64,000 nucleotides of DNA from Thermoleophilia bacterium. Its GTDB lineage: Bacteria > Actinomycetota > Thermoleophilia > RBG-16-64-13. The stretch is from assembly GCA_027493445.1 (NCBI GenBank), contig JAOSKU010000001.1, positions 1,325,314-1,389,313 of the forward strand. Direction: 5' to 3'. Every line of letters begins with the position of its first letter. The stretch's first letter is position 1. Under the pieces are notes generated by a model. That model had not been told where the DNA came from and did no database searches. It saw nothing but the letters and a program-made list of their open reading frames with translations. The position numbers were made by a program, and so were the translations under genes. This document shows positions 1 to 8,288 of the stretch, in pieces.

Positions 1-382
1 TCGGAAGAGCCTGCTCGGGATGCTCCCCACTTTCGCGGCCGTCTTCGGCCTGGTGGGATTGTTCCAGGTGTTCGTGCCGGCGTCCCTGGTCGAACGCTGG
101 CTGGGGGCGGCGGCCGGGCCCTCGTCGCTGCTCGTGGGGGCGGTGCTCGGTTCGGTCGCGGCCGGGCCTCCCGCGGCCGCCTTCCCCATCGCCGGGTCGC
201 TGCTGGGGGCGGGAGCCTGGATGGCGGCGGTGGCCGCATTCATCGTCTCCTGGGTACTGGTGGGCGTTGTCTCGTTGCCCTTCGAGGGTCGGGTTTTCGG
301 CTGGCGCTACGCCCTCATGCGCAACGGCACGTGCTTTCTCTTTGCCATGGTGATCGGCCTGGGCATGGGATGGCTCCTGTGA
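1..382 (+). CDS. putative half-size permease, 5' end outside window
   Basis: The reading frame is open to the window edge, so the ATG at 20 is probably internal and the true start lies upstream. The visible 120 residues form about four hydrophobic segments with a central Gly/Pro/Ala motif (GPPAAAFPIAG) and a short linker ending in FGWRYAL. The next gene repeats this plan (GPVYVVFPL, LGWRFAL), so the two look like paired halves of one transporter of the COG0701/YraQ predicted-permease kind. That family assignment is from memory of the motif pattern and is moderate. The substrate is unknown. The stop overlaps the start of the next gene, which suggests coupled translation. Confidence 0.55.
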   Translation, partial: RKSLLGMLPTFAAVFGLVGLFQVFVPASLVERWLGAAAGPSSLLVGAVLGSVAAGPPAAAFPIAGSLLGAGAWMAAVAAFIVSWVLVGVVSLPFEGRVFGWRYALMRNGTCFLFAMVIGLGMGWLL

Positions 383-984
383 AGGGGCAGACGGAGAGCC
401 TGCAGCCGCGCCGCCTCACCCAGATCGTCGGATTCCTGCGGCGGGAGGGTCTGGTGGTGGTGGTGGCCGGTCTCTACCTCTGGGCGTTCGTGGCCGATCG
501 CCACAGCGCCTTGCGGGCCCTTGCGACCGGCGGCCGGGTGTTTCTGTCGGTGGTGCTCATCATCGTGGCCGTCTTTGGCATCCTGGGCCTTTTCCAGGTC
601 TGGGTGGACAAGAAGAAGGTAGCCGCCCGCCTGGGAGAGCGTGCCGGGGTGGGGACGGTCGTTCTCAGCGCCGCCTTCGGCACGGTGCTGGTGGGGCCTG
701 TCTACGTGGTGTTCCCGTTGCTCAAGGCCGTACGCGAGCACGGGGCCCGCTGGGCGGTCGTGACGGCCATCCTGGCCGCCTGGGCCGTCAAGATCCCCAT
801 GGTGCCCTTGGAGGTGGAGTTCCTCGGCTGGCGTTTCGCCTTGGTCCGCACGGTGCTCACCTTCGCCGGAGCCGTGGTCATGGGCCTGCTGGTGGAGCGC
901 ATGATGATCTGGTGGTCACCCGACCCGAGGCAGATTCAGATTAGCGCGGAAGGTGTCGGTGCAGCTGAAGAACCAAGGGGATAA
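370..984 (+). CDS. putative permease, second half of pair
   Basis: About 204 residues. I chose the ATG at 370 over the GTG at 331 because it overlaps the upstream stop in the usual coupled arrangement. There is a basic N-terminus, then about five hydrophobic segments. The motif FGILGLFQVW followed by GPVYVVFPLLKA and LGWRFALVR mirrors the preceding gene, so the pair probably assembles as a heterodimeric membrane permease. A hydrophilic tail of about 25 residues follows the last membrane segment. The pair is convergent with modB. Transport substrate cannot be read from the sequence. Confidence 0.6.
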   Translation: MAPVKGQTESLQPRRLTQIVGFLRREGLVVVVAGLYLWAFVADRHSALRALATGGRVFLSVVLIIVAVFGILGLFQVWVDKKKVAARLGERAGVGTVVLSAAFGTVLVGPVYVVFPLLKAVREHGARWAVVTAILAAWAVKIPMVPLEVEFLGWRFALVRTVLTFAGAVVMGLLVERMMIWWSPDPRQIQISAEGVGAAEEPRG

Positions 985-1364
985 GCAGAACACGAGAAGG
1001 GAGCAAGGCGAGCAAGTCATGAAGTCGGGCAGCGCGAAACGGCGACGGGCACCGAACGGGAATAGAATGGTTGAAGTGTGAGCATCGTCATCGGGTCGAA
1101 GCGACCTCCGAGAGTGACTCGCGGGCCGTGGTGCAGGCGGGTTGCCGTCGACCTTCTGCCCTCGTGGTTCCTCGAGGCATCTATCCCCGACGGCCTAGCC
1201 GAGGCCTTCCACTGCGAGAGAGCCACGCGTGTCGACCAGCCCGGAGCCCACCGTCGAGCCACCGGCGGCCGACCGGCGACGAGCCGCCGGACCTTTGCGC
1301 GGCCCGGATCTGGGGGTCGGCCGGCGTGCCGGGTCTCACCCAAGTCTTCGGCGGCGGATGAGGC
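985..1364. other. intergenic, no gene seen
   Basis: This stretch lies between the convergent permease gene and modB. Open frames exist on both strands, but they are Arg/Pro/Ser-rich shadows without a ribosome binding site or recognisable motif. I see no clear terminator hairpin. The expected third molybdate-transport gene, modC, is not here. Confidence 0.5.
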
Positions 1365-2009
1365 TCACCGGCCCTCTCCGAGCCGTCGAACTCCCCACAG
1401 GCTGAGGAAGGCCAGCACGCTGGTGAGCAGCACCATGCGGTTGGCGGCGCCGTAGTCACGGGTCTGAACAGCGTCGTAGATGGCCAGAGGCAGCGTCTGA
1501 GTGCGCCCGGGTATGCTCCCGGCCACCATCAACGTGGCCCCGAACTCACCAAAGGCCCGCGCCGCTCCCAGCACGCCGCCCGCCAATATACCCCGTCTGG
1601 CCAGCGGCAGGGTCACCCGCCAGAAAACCGCGAGCTCGGAGGAGCCCAACGTGCGGGCGGCGCTCTCCAACAATGGGTCCACCGAGGCGACGGCCGCCCG
1701 CGCCGCCTGCACCATGAGGGGTAGACCGACCACGAAGGACGCCACCGCGGCCGCGGGCCACGTGAAGAGAATGGCGGGCAGGTGCAACCACCGCCCGATG
1801 GGGTTGTTCACGCCCAGCACCTGGAGCAGGTAGTAGCCCACCACCGTAGGCGGCAGAACCAGGGGGAGGTTGATCAGGGCCTCCACGATTGTCTTGCCGG
1901 GAAAGCGAGTGCGGGCCAGAAACACCCCCAGCGAGAGCCCCACGAGCACGATAAGTATCGTCGCCAGACTCGTTACCCGCAGTGAGATGGAAAGGGCACT
2001 CCAGCTCAT
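1365..2009 (-). CDS. modB: molybdate/tungstate ABC transporter permease ModB
   Basis: Membrane subunit of the molybdate/tungstate ABC importer. The start is the ATG at 2009, which overlaps the modA stop as ATGA; the longer frame upstream has no membrane character. About 214 residues with five or six transmembrane segments. Typical ModB features are visible: LPLVLPPTVVGYYLL near residue 50, and the ATPase-docking EAA-type loop (ESAARTLGSS...FWRVTLP) followed by RAFGEFGATLMVAG. The length is normal for the family. It pairs with ModA just upstream, but no ATPase gene (modC) follows. Uptake of Mo or W fits the molybdopterin and tungsten enzymes elsewhere in the window. Confidence 0.92.
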   Translation of the reverse strand: MSWSALSISLRVTSLATILIVLVGLSLGVFLARTRFPGKTIVEALINLPLVLPPTVVGYYLLQVLGVNNPIGRWLHLPAILFTWPAAAVASFVVGLPLMVQAARAAVASVDPLLESAARTLGSSELAVFWRVTLPLARRGILAGGVLGAARAFGEFGATLMVAGSIPGRTQTLPLAIYDAVQTRDYGAANRMVLLTSVLAFLSLWGVRRLGEGR

Positions 2010-2860
2010 TGCAGCGGAGACTCCCCGGGCAAGACGAACCCGTAGCTGCGCATGATCGTACGCCCCTCGGTGCCGTTTACGAACTGCACAAAACGCGTGG
2101 CTTCCGCCACGTGCGCGCTTCCCGCGATCACGGCACACGTCTGGTTGATGGGCTGGTGCAGACTCTCGGGCACGAAGACCCAGGTATCCCCGCCCTTCAC
2201 CACGAGGGACAAGGCAACGATCCCCACCTCGGCGTTTCCCGACTCGACGTACTGAAGTGCCTGGAGCACATTCTCACCGAGGACGAGCTTCGGTGCGACT
2301 ACGTCCAGTAGTCCTGCGGTCTCCAAAGCCTGCCGAGCAGCCAGTCCGTACGGAGCATGCTCCGGGTTGGCGATGGCCACTCGACGCACCTCCGAGAGAG
2401 ACAGATCCTGGATGTCCTGCACCCGCACGTCGCTCCCCGGTCGCGTCCAGAGAACCAGCCGGCCCCGGCCGTACACGGCCCGCGTCTCGCTGCGTACGAG
2501 CCGTTTCTCTTCGAGCTCATCGACATACGACTCGTTGGCCGAGAAGATGACGTCCACCGGCGCTCCCTGCTCGATCTGCTGAGCAAGAAGACCGCTCGAG
2601 CCGAAGTTAAACACGACCTCGACCCCGGTTTCCAGCGTGAACCGGCGTGCGACCTCGGGAAGAGCCTGTCTGAGATCGGCCGCGGCCGAGACAACCAGGG
2701 TCACCGACGAGGCGTCCGCCTCTTTCCGCCCGCAACCACCTGAGACCCAGGCAACCAGAGCGAGGACCAGAACCACGCCGATGGCAGACGCCCAGGTGCC
2801 CGCCCCCGCCCGTGTCGGCGCCGGACAGCCGGAGGACGCGGGGGACGAGGACACCGGCAT
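2006..2860 (-). CDS. modA: molybdate/tungstate-binding lipoprotein ModA
   Basis: Extracellular substrate-binding protein of the molybdate/tungstate importer. The ATG at 2860 has a GGGAG ribosome site about 8 bases upstream and starts a hydrophobic signal segment ending in a lipobox (VSGGC), so it is a lipoprotein; the longer frame upstream is Arg-rich and unlikely. The mature part begins with the ModA-type VVSAAADLRQALPEV, then NFGSSGLLAQQIEQGAP and DVIFSAN, which build the oxyanion pocket. About 284 residues, normal for the family. The sequence does not settle molybdate versus tungstate. It is translationally coupled to modB. Confidence 0.93.
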   Translation of the reverse strand: MPVSSSPASSGCPAPTRAGAGTWASAIGVVLVLALVAWVSGGCGRKEADASSVTLVVSAAADLRQALPEVARRFTLETGVEVVFNFGSSGLLAQQIEQGAPVDVIFSANESYVDELEEKRLVRSETRAVYGRGRLVLWTRPGSDVRVQDIQDLSLSEVRRVAIANPEHAPYGLAARQALETAGLLDVVAPKLVLGENVLQALQYVESGNAEVGIVALSLVVKGGDTWVFVPESLHQPINQTCAVIAGSAHVAEATRFVQFVNGTEGRTIMRSYGFVLPGESPLQ

Positions 2861-3010
2861 CCGTGTCTCCCGCACCCCGCGTCGATGTGATGGTTGGATC
2901 TCGGGTCCGCCTCGTTTTCCTCCAGACGCACCTTGCGGACGCTCGCCCACGCCCACCCGCTTGCGCTCTCCGCCCCGACCTCGGCGGGCGAACGCCCACT
3001 GCGGACGCCG

Positions 3011-3016
3011 ATTATA
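3011..3016 (-). promoter_or_regulatory. -10 box for modAB
   Basis: Read on the minus strand this is a perfect TATAAT. The -35 region 17 bases away is weak. It would give a leader of roughly 145 bases before modA that contains a GGGCGTTCGCCC hairpin (2986-2997), so there is room for an RNA-level control element. Confidence 0.45.
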
Positions 3017-3132
3017 CACCGGTCATCCTCCCGGTCGTGGCGCCCCGGCCGCTCGCCGTCTCCAGGAAGCTGCCTGGTCGGGCGATGGTGTAGACTTATA
3101 AACACTGCTTGGATCCTGGCCTACCCGCAAAG

Positions 3133-4098
3133 ATGGTGCTGCTCACGCGAATCCCCTCGCTGCTGGCCCTGTTCCTCACCGGATTGATCCTCTCCGTGGG
3201 GTTGGCCCTGCTGTATCTCGACTCGGTGCGTCCCTCGCCCCAGATGACGGTCAGTCTCGTGTCCGCCCAGATGCCGGCGGACACATTCGAGGATGTGCGG
3301 GCGAAGCTCCGCGTGGCGGTCGCAGCGATCGTGAGCCCGGGGGACAGCTTTCTGACCTACCGGAAGCTGGTCGATTACCTGGCGGCACAAGTGGGGCGCC
3401 GATCAGAGCTGGTGCTCCGCCCTACCTACGAACAGGTCAACGAGCTGGTGGAGGGCGGGCTGGTCGACGTGGCCTTCATCTGCAGCGGAGCCTACGCCGC
3501 CGCGGCGCCCCGGGGTGCGATCGAGCTCCTGGTGGCGCCGATCGTGGACGGGGGCACGGTGTACTACGCGGACATCATCGTTCCCGACTCGAGCGCGGCC
3601 CACACGCTGGAGGACCTACGAGGGGGCCGGTTCGGGTACGTCGACGAGCTGTCGAACTCGGGCCGAACCGCTCCGCGAGCCTACCTTCAGCAGCTTGGAT
3701 ACAATCCTGACAGGTTTTTCGCTGAGACGGTTCTCACGCACAGCCATGACCGTTCGATAGCCGCAGTCTCACGCGGATTGATCGACGGTGCCTCGGTCGA
3801 CAGCCTCATTCTGGAAGCGATGCTCGATCGACAAGACCCCCGGGCCGCCGGCGTGCGCGTCATCGACCGGTTGGGCCCGTATGGCATGCCCCCGGTCGTT
3901 GTCCCTACGGGGATCGACCCTGCTCTCAAGGAACAGCTCCGGCAGGTGTTCCTGGACATTGCCCTGAATCCATCGGGCAAGGCCCTGCTCCAGCCGCTCC
4001 GCATCGACGGTTTCCGGGTGCCCTCGGCCGCCGAATACGAAGGCGTGGGCACAGTGGCGACCGGTAGCACGCCCGAGCAGGCCGCTCGAGAGCCGTGA
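3133..4098 (+). CDS. PhnD-like periplasmic binding protein, probable sensor input
   Basis: About 321 residues. The ATG at 3133 opens directly into an N-terminal membrane anchor (about residues 8-28), followed by a PhnD-type oxyanion-binding fold: LRVAVAAIVSPGDSF, the Y(R)KLVDYLAAQVGR segment, and GGLVDVAFICSGAY. Such proteins bind phosphonate-like or sulfur/arsenic oxyanions; a PhnD-like domain also forms the sensor part of the tetrathionate kinase TtrS. Here it is a separate gene whose stop overlaps the GTG start of the histidine kinase, with no ABC transporter genes beside it. A signalling role is therefore more likely than transport. The ligand is unknown; tetrathionate or a related oxyanion is inferred from the adjacent ttr genes. 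Confidence 0.75.
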   Translation: MVLLTRIPSLLALFLTGLILSVGLALLYLDSVRPSPQMTVSLVSAQMPADTFEDVRAKLRVAVAAIVSPGDSFLTYRKLVDYLAAQVGRRSELVLRPTYEQVNELVEGGLVDVAFICSGAYAAAAPRGAIELLVAPIVDGGTVYYADIIVPDSSAAHTLEDLRGGRFGYVDELSNSGRTAPRAYLQQLGYNPDRFFAETVLTHSHDRSIAAVSRGLIDGASVDSLILEAMLDRQDPRAAGVRVIDRLGPYGMPPVVVPTGIDPALKEQLRQVFLDIALNPSGKALLQPLRIDGFRVPSAAEYEGVGTVATGSTPEQAAREP

Positions 4099-6088
4099 CC
4101 GGCGGCCCCACCACCAGCCGTTTGGCGTGGCGCTCCGCGCTGAGCCGTTCCACGGGTCTTCTCGGTGCGATACCCTTCCAAATGAAGGTCATGGGCATCG
4201 TGCTGTTCATCACCCTGATCGTGGGCGCGGCCGCCACCACGCAGGTGCGACGAGACTTGTACATCACGCTGACTGAGGAGCTCGAGAGCCGGGGGCGCGC
4301 CAATGCGCTCGATCTTGCGGCCCGAGGCGGAGACTACGTCCTCACAGGTGACCTCCTGGCGCTGAACGCGCTCCTGGGAGATACGCTCAGCCACAACCAA
4401 GACATTCTGTACGCCTTCTTTACCGGCGAGACGGGCGCTGTGATCGCGGACACGTTCCCGGAAGGGGTCCCCCCCGGGCTGCTCTCCGTGCCCCACGACT
4501 TGGTGCGGCGGGCCGATGGAACCAGCCTCGTCGTCCTGCGGACCGAGGATGGCCTGCTGAGAGACGTGAGCTCCCCAATTCTCGGGGGCGAGGCGGGAGG
4601 CGTGCGCGTGGGACTGAGCGAGAAGCGGGTGCTCGAGGCCGTCGGAGCGGCCACCCGCCGGCTGCTGTATGTGACCCTCATCGCGGCCGGAGCCGCCGTA
4701 TCCATCGGGCTGGCTCTCAGCCGCATCCTCGTGGCGCCCCTGAGATCCCTGGTCGCCGCCATGAGAGCGGTCGGGAAAGGCGACATGACCCAGCGCGTAC
4801 CCACCCCGGCCGCCGACGAGATCGGTTTTCTGGCGGCTTCATTCAATCAGATGACCGAGGAGTTGGGTCGGAAGACCGAGCAGTCGCTGCTGTATCGCGA
4901 GCATGTCGAGCTCAAGAATCGGGAGCTCGAGCTCCTCATGCAGCTAGGGAGCGAAGCTACCGGAACCATGGCTCCCGACGCGTATCTGGAACGGGCTGTG
5001 GGCCTGGTGGTGACTACACTCGGGGCGAAGGGGGACGGATCTGCCTACCCCAAGCGGGCGAACATTCTCCTCTGGTTCTGACCGCCGGCGACGGAGGAGC
5101 GCCGGCACTGGGCGTGTGCGAAAGCCTCTGCCCGGACTGCCCTCTATCCCGGGGTTCGGCGGACGCTCTCGTCGCCCAGGAGGCGCCGCGGTCCGAGCCG
5201 CAGGTCGGCGTGGATCCGGCGGGGTGTCCGGGGCCGGGTCGCGAGCGGATGATGGCCGGCCCGATCCCGCTGGGCCGGAATCCTGCCGGTCTCTTGGCAT
5301 TGATTGGGGCGCCTAGCACCCTGGCGGGCGACGATGCCGGGGTGGTACGCTCGGCGGCCAAGCAGATCGGCCTGGTGCTCGAGAACCTACGTCTGCGCGA
5401 GGAGAGACGGGCCCGCGAGGCCCGCCTGGCCCGCCTGCTCTCGTATACCATGCGGGCGCAGGAGGGTGAGCGTTCTCGCATTGCGCGAGAGCTCCACGAT
5501 GACATGGGCCAGAAACTGACCTACCTGAAGATGGGGCTGAAAGTGCTCCGCGCCAAGCTGCCTGAAGACCAGGCGATCGCCGGCCTGGCCGACAACCTGC
5601 GGGGAGTGGTCGGCGACAGCCTGGAAGGAATCCAGCGCATGGCCATCCAACTCCGACCTCCGGCGCTGGACCATCTCGGCCTCCTGCCCGCCCTGGAAAG
5701 GCTCGCGCACGAGTCCGCGGCGGCTTTCGGGCACCGAGCCGACTTCCAGGCACTCGTCGCGGACAACCTCCGCCTGGACCCCGATCGCGAGGTGGTCGCC
5801 TACCGCGTCGTACAGGAAGCGCTCACCAACGTGGGCCGCCACTCGGGATGCAGGCACGTGAGCCTCGTTGTCGAACAGAGGGGCGATACCCTACTCCTGG
5901 TCGTCGAGGACGACGGTGCCGGCTTCGATGTGGCCGCTGTCCTCGGGGACGGCGACCCGGGGCGCCACCTCGGCCTGGACGGGATGCGGGAACGCGTGGA
6001 GCTCGCCGGCGGAAAGCTCTCGATCGAATCGACCCTGGGAGCCGGTACAGCCCTGCACGCACATCTTCCCATTGACGGCGACCGATGA
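4095..6088 (+). CDS. membrane histidine kinase (HAMP-GAF-HisKA_3), frameshifted
   Basis: Sensor kinase of a two-component system, reconstructed as about 664 residues. It has TM1 near residue 30, an extracytoplasmic loop, TM2 near 200, a HAMP linker (VGKGDMTQRV...DEIGFLAASFNQM), a GAF-like region, a NarL-partner dimerisation domain with phosphoacceptor His in ARELHDDMGQ, and the ATPase N box (QEALTNVGRH) and G box (DDGAGFD). The frame breaks at the G5 run 5030-5034: adding one G joins both halves and restores a GAF segment that is otherwise lost. The start is a GTG overlapping the sensor-protein stop. The response regulator follows with ATGA overlap. The break may be real but matches an indel pattern seen in seven other genes here. 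Confidence 0.85.
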
Positions 6089-6789
6089 TCGCACACACTT
6101 CCGATAGGGAGAGGCTTCGGGTCCTGATCGTCGACGACCACGCGGTCGTGAGGGCGGGCATGCGCCTCCTCCTGGCGGACGAGAAAGACCTGTGCATCAT
6201 CGGAGAAGCCGGTGACGCTGAAGACGCCCTCCACCTCGCGACGACTTTGAAGCCCGACGTGATCGTCCTCGACCTCGGACTTGGCATGCAGAGCGGACTC
6301 GACGTCCTTGGGCTCCTGCGCGCTCAGGCCCCGGAGGCTCGCATCGTGATCCTGACGATGCACGATGACCGCGACTATCTGCGGGTCGCCCTGAAAAGCG
6401 GCGCCTCGGCGTACGTGCTCAAGCAGAGTGCCGACACCGACCTGCTGGCCGCTATTCGAAGGGCAGCTGAGGGCGACGTCTTCGTCGACGAGCACCTCGT
6501 CCGGCACCTGGTGGACGACCTCGTTCGCCGAGAGGAAGGGCCGGCGCCCACCACCGGGAAAACGGGGGAGCCGCAGGTGGAGCAGCTCAGTGAGCGGGAG
6601 CTCCAGGTCGCCAAGCTCATCGCGTTGGGTCACACCAACAGGGAGGTGGGCCGGATGCTGTTCCTGAGCGTGAAGACGGTCGAAACCTACCGGGCTCGCG
6701 TCATGGCCAAGTTGGGTTTCGCCGGCCGAGCCGAGCTCGTGCGCCATGCCCTGCGGGAAGGCTGGTTGGAAGAGACGCCTGGCCGCTGA
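6085..6789 (+). CDS. NarL-family response regulator
   Basis: 234 residues. The receiver domain has acidic pocket DDH near the N-terminus, the phosphoacceptor Asp in VIVLDLG, and the conserved Lys in YVLKQSA. The C-terminal LuxR-type helix-turn-helix contains LSERELQVAKLIALGHTN and SVKTVETYRARVM. It overlaps the kinase stop, so it is the cognate partner. The next genes are ttrB-SLH and ttrA, so the likely output is induction of that reductase in response to the PhnD-like sensor, as TtrSR does for tetrathionate reductase in enterobacteria. Confidence 0.92.
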   Translation: MIAHTSDRERLRVLIVDDHAVVRAGMRLLLADEKDLCIIGEAGDAEDALHLATTLKPDVIVLDLGLGMQSGLDVLGLLRAQAPEARIVILTMHDDRDYLRVALKSGASAYVLKQSADTDLLAAIRRAAEGDVFVDEHLVRHLVDDLVRREEGPAPTTGKTGEPQVEQLSERELQVAKLIALGHTNREVGRMLFLSVKTVETYRARVMAKLGFAGRAELVRHALREGWLEETPGR

Positions 6790-6935
6790 CGCCCCAGTGG
6801 CCGGCCGTGTGATCTTCCTCTGAGCGCGCGAACAGGGTAATACCTGACGCAAGGCCGCGCGTTTCCCCCTCTGCGCCGGCGGCCGCATCTTCCATCATGG
6901 TGAAGTTGGCCCCGCACAGAGGAGGGCATGGACGA

Positions 6936-8276
6936 ATGACGAGAATGGGTGCCGAAACGATGGCGGCCATGGTGGCCGACCTCTCGAGAGCTCTGGAGAA
7001 GTCGGTGGAGGAGCGGGATTGGTGCATGGTCATCGACCTGCGCAGGTGCATCGCCTGCCAGGCCTGCACCGTCGCCTGCAAGGCTGAGAACAAGACGCCT
7101 CCGGGAGTGTCTTACAACATCGTCTCCGAAGGCGAGGAGGGGCTGTACCCGGAGGTGGGCCGGGTCTTCCTGCCCAGACCGTGCATGCAGTGCGAGAATC
7201 CCCCATGTGTTGCGGTGTGCCCCGTCACGCCAATCAAGGCCACGAACCGCCGCCCGGACGGCGTGGTGGACATCAACTACGATCTGTGCATCGGATGCAA
7301 GCGCTGCATCGCCGCATGCCCCTACGGCGCACGTTCTTTCGACACGGGGGAATTCTACACGGAGAACACGCCCGCCGTGGAGGCGTACGAGCAGGCGTCC
7401 ACGTGGGAGTACGGGCGCGAGTGGCGCCGGGTGGAAGGCGTGTCCGCGCCCCCCGTAGGCAAGGCGCGCAAGTGTCACTACTGCCTGCACCGGCTGGAAC
7501 AAGGGAAGCTTCCGGCCTGCGTCACCACTTGTATCGCACAGGCCCGCTATTTCGGTGATCTCAATGATCCGGAAAGCCTCGTCGCTCAGCTCGCGCGCAC
7601 CGACCGGGCCGGCGTGCTCCAACCAGAGTTCGGCACCAACCCAACGACCCGCTACCTCTTCGAACAGGCCGTCACTCCACCGCCGCCTCCCGACACGGGG
7701 TTCTCCGATGTGCCCGCCGGGCATGCCTTCCACGCGGACATTGCGCGTCTGGCCGACCTAGGGGTGATGAGCGGGTTCCCCGACGGCACGTTCCGGCCCG
7801 AAGCGCGCGTGACACGGCAGCAGATGGCCAAGATTCTCGTTCTGGCCACCGGGCGCCACACCGAGGCGGTAGAGGGCCTGGACAATCCGCGCTTCCCCGA
7901 CGTCACCCCCCAAGACGGCGTCCCTTATCCGTTCGATTTCGTCGAGGAGGCAGCGGCCGCGGGACATTTCGCCGGCGATGAGCAGGGGCGGTTCAACCCA
8001 GCTGCCCCCATCACCAGGGTGCAGCTGGCCCTCGTGCTGGTGCGCGCAGGTGGCGAGGGGTTGGCAACAGCTCCCGCCGACTACACGACCGGGTTCGGAG
8101 ACGTACCCGCCTACGCGGCCGCCGAGGTGGCCCGGGCCAAGTACAACGGCATCCTCGACGGAACCACGGCGACCACATTCGACCCCTACGCGGACGCGAC
8201 CCGCGGCCAGGTGGCCAGGATGGTCTCCCGCTTCCTGGACATCGTCGGTCAGCCCGAGCCCGCCGCTGCGCGCTAA
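6936..8276 (+). CDS. TtrB-like four-cluster ferredoxin subunit fused to three SLH domains
   Basis: 446 residues from the ATG at 6936, which follows a GGAGG site at 6921. Residues 30-235 are a TtrB/PsrB/DmsB electron-transfer subunit with 16 Cys in four groups: [36 protein letters not shown] and CHYC...CVTTC, enough for four [4Fe-4S] clusters. After a proline stretch (PPPPP) come three S-layer homology repeats at about 255-305, 318-372 and 385-440 (FSDVP...TRQQMAK, FPDVT...TRVQLAL, FGDVP...TRGQVAR). SLH domains bind secondary cell-wall polymers. There is no Tat signal, so export with TtrA is likely. I know of no family in which this subunit normally carries SLH domains. The frame is continuous across the junction. 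Confidence 0.9.
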   Translation: MTRMGAETMAAMVADLSRALEKSVEERDWCMVIDLRRCIACQACTVACKAENKTPPGVSYNIVSEGEEGLYPEVGRVFLPRPCMQCENPPCVAVCPVTPIKATNRRPDGVVDINYDLCIGCKRCIAACPYGARSFDTGEFYTENTPAVEAYEQASTWEYGREWRRVEGVSAPPVGKARKCHYCLHRLEQGKLPACVTTCIAQARYFGDLNDPESLVAQLARTDRAGVLQPEFGTNPTTRYLFEQAVTPPPPPDTGFSDVPAGHAFHADIARLADLGVMSGFPDGTFRPEARVTRQQMAKILVLATGRHTEAVEGLDNPRFPDVTPQDGVPYPFDFVEEAAAAGHFAGDEQGRFNPAAPITRVQLALVLVRAGGEGLATAPADYTTGFGDVPAYAAAEVARAKYNGILDGTTATTFDPYADATRGQVARMVSRFLDIVGQPEPAAAR

Positions 8277-8288
8277 AGGAGAGAAGAC

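Noticed and set aside
1017..1361. Several frames in the permease/modB spacer
   Set aside because: Arg/Pro-rich, mutually overlapping, and without ribosome sites or known motifs.
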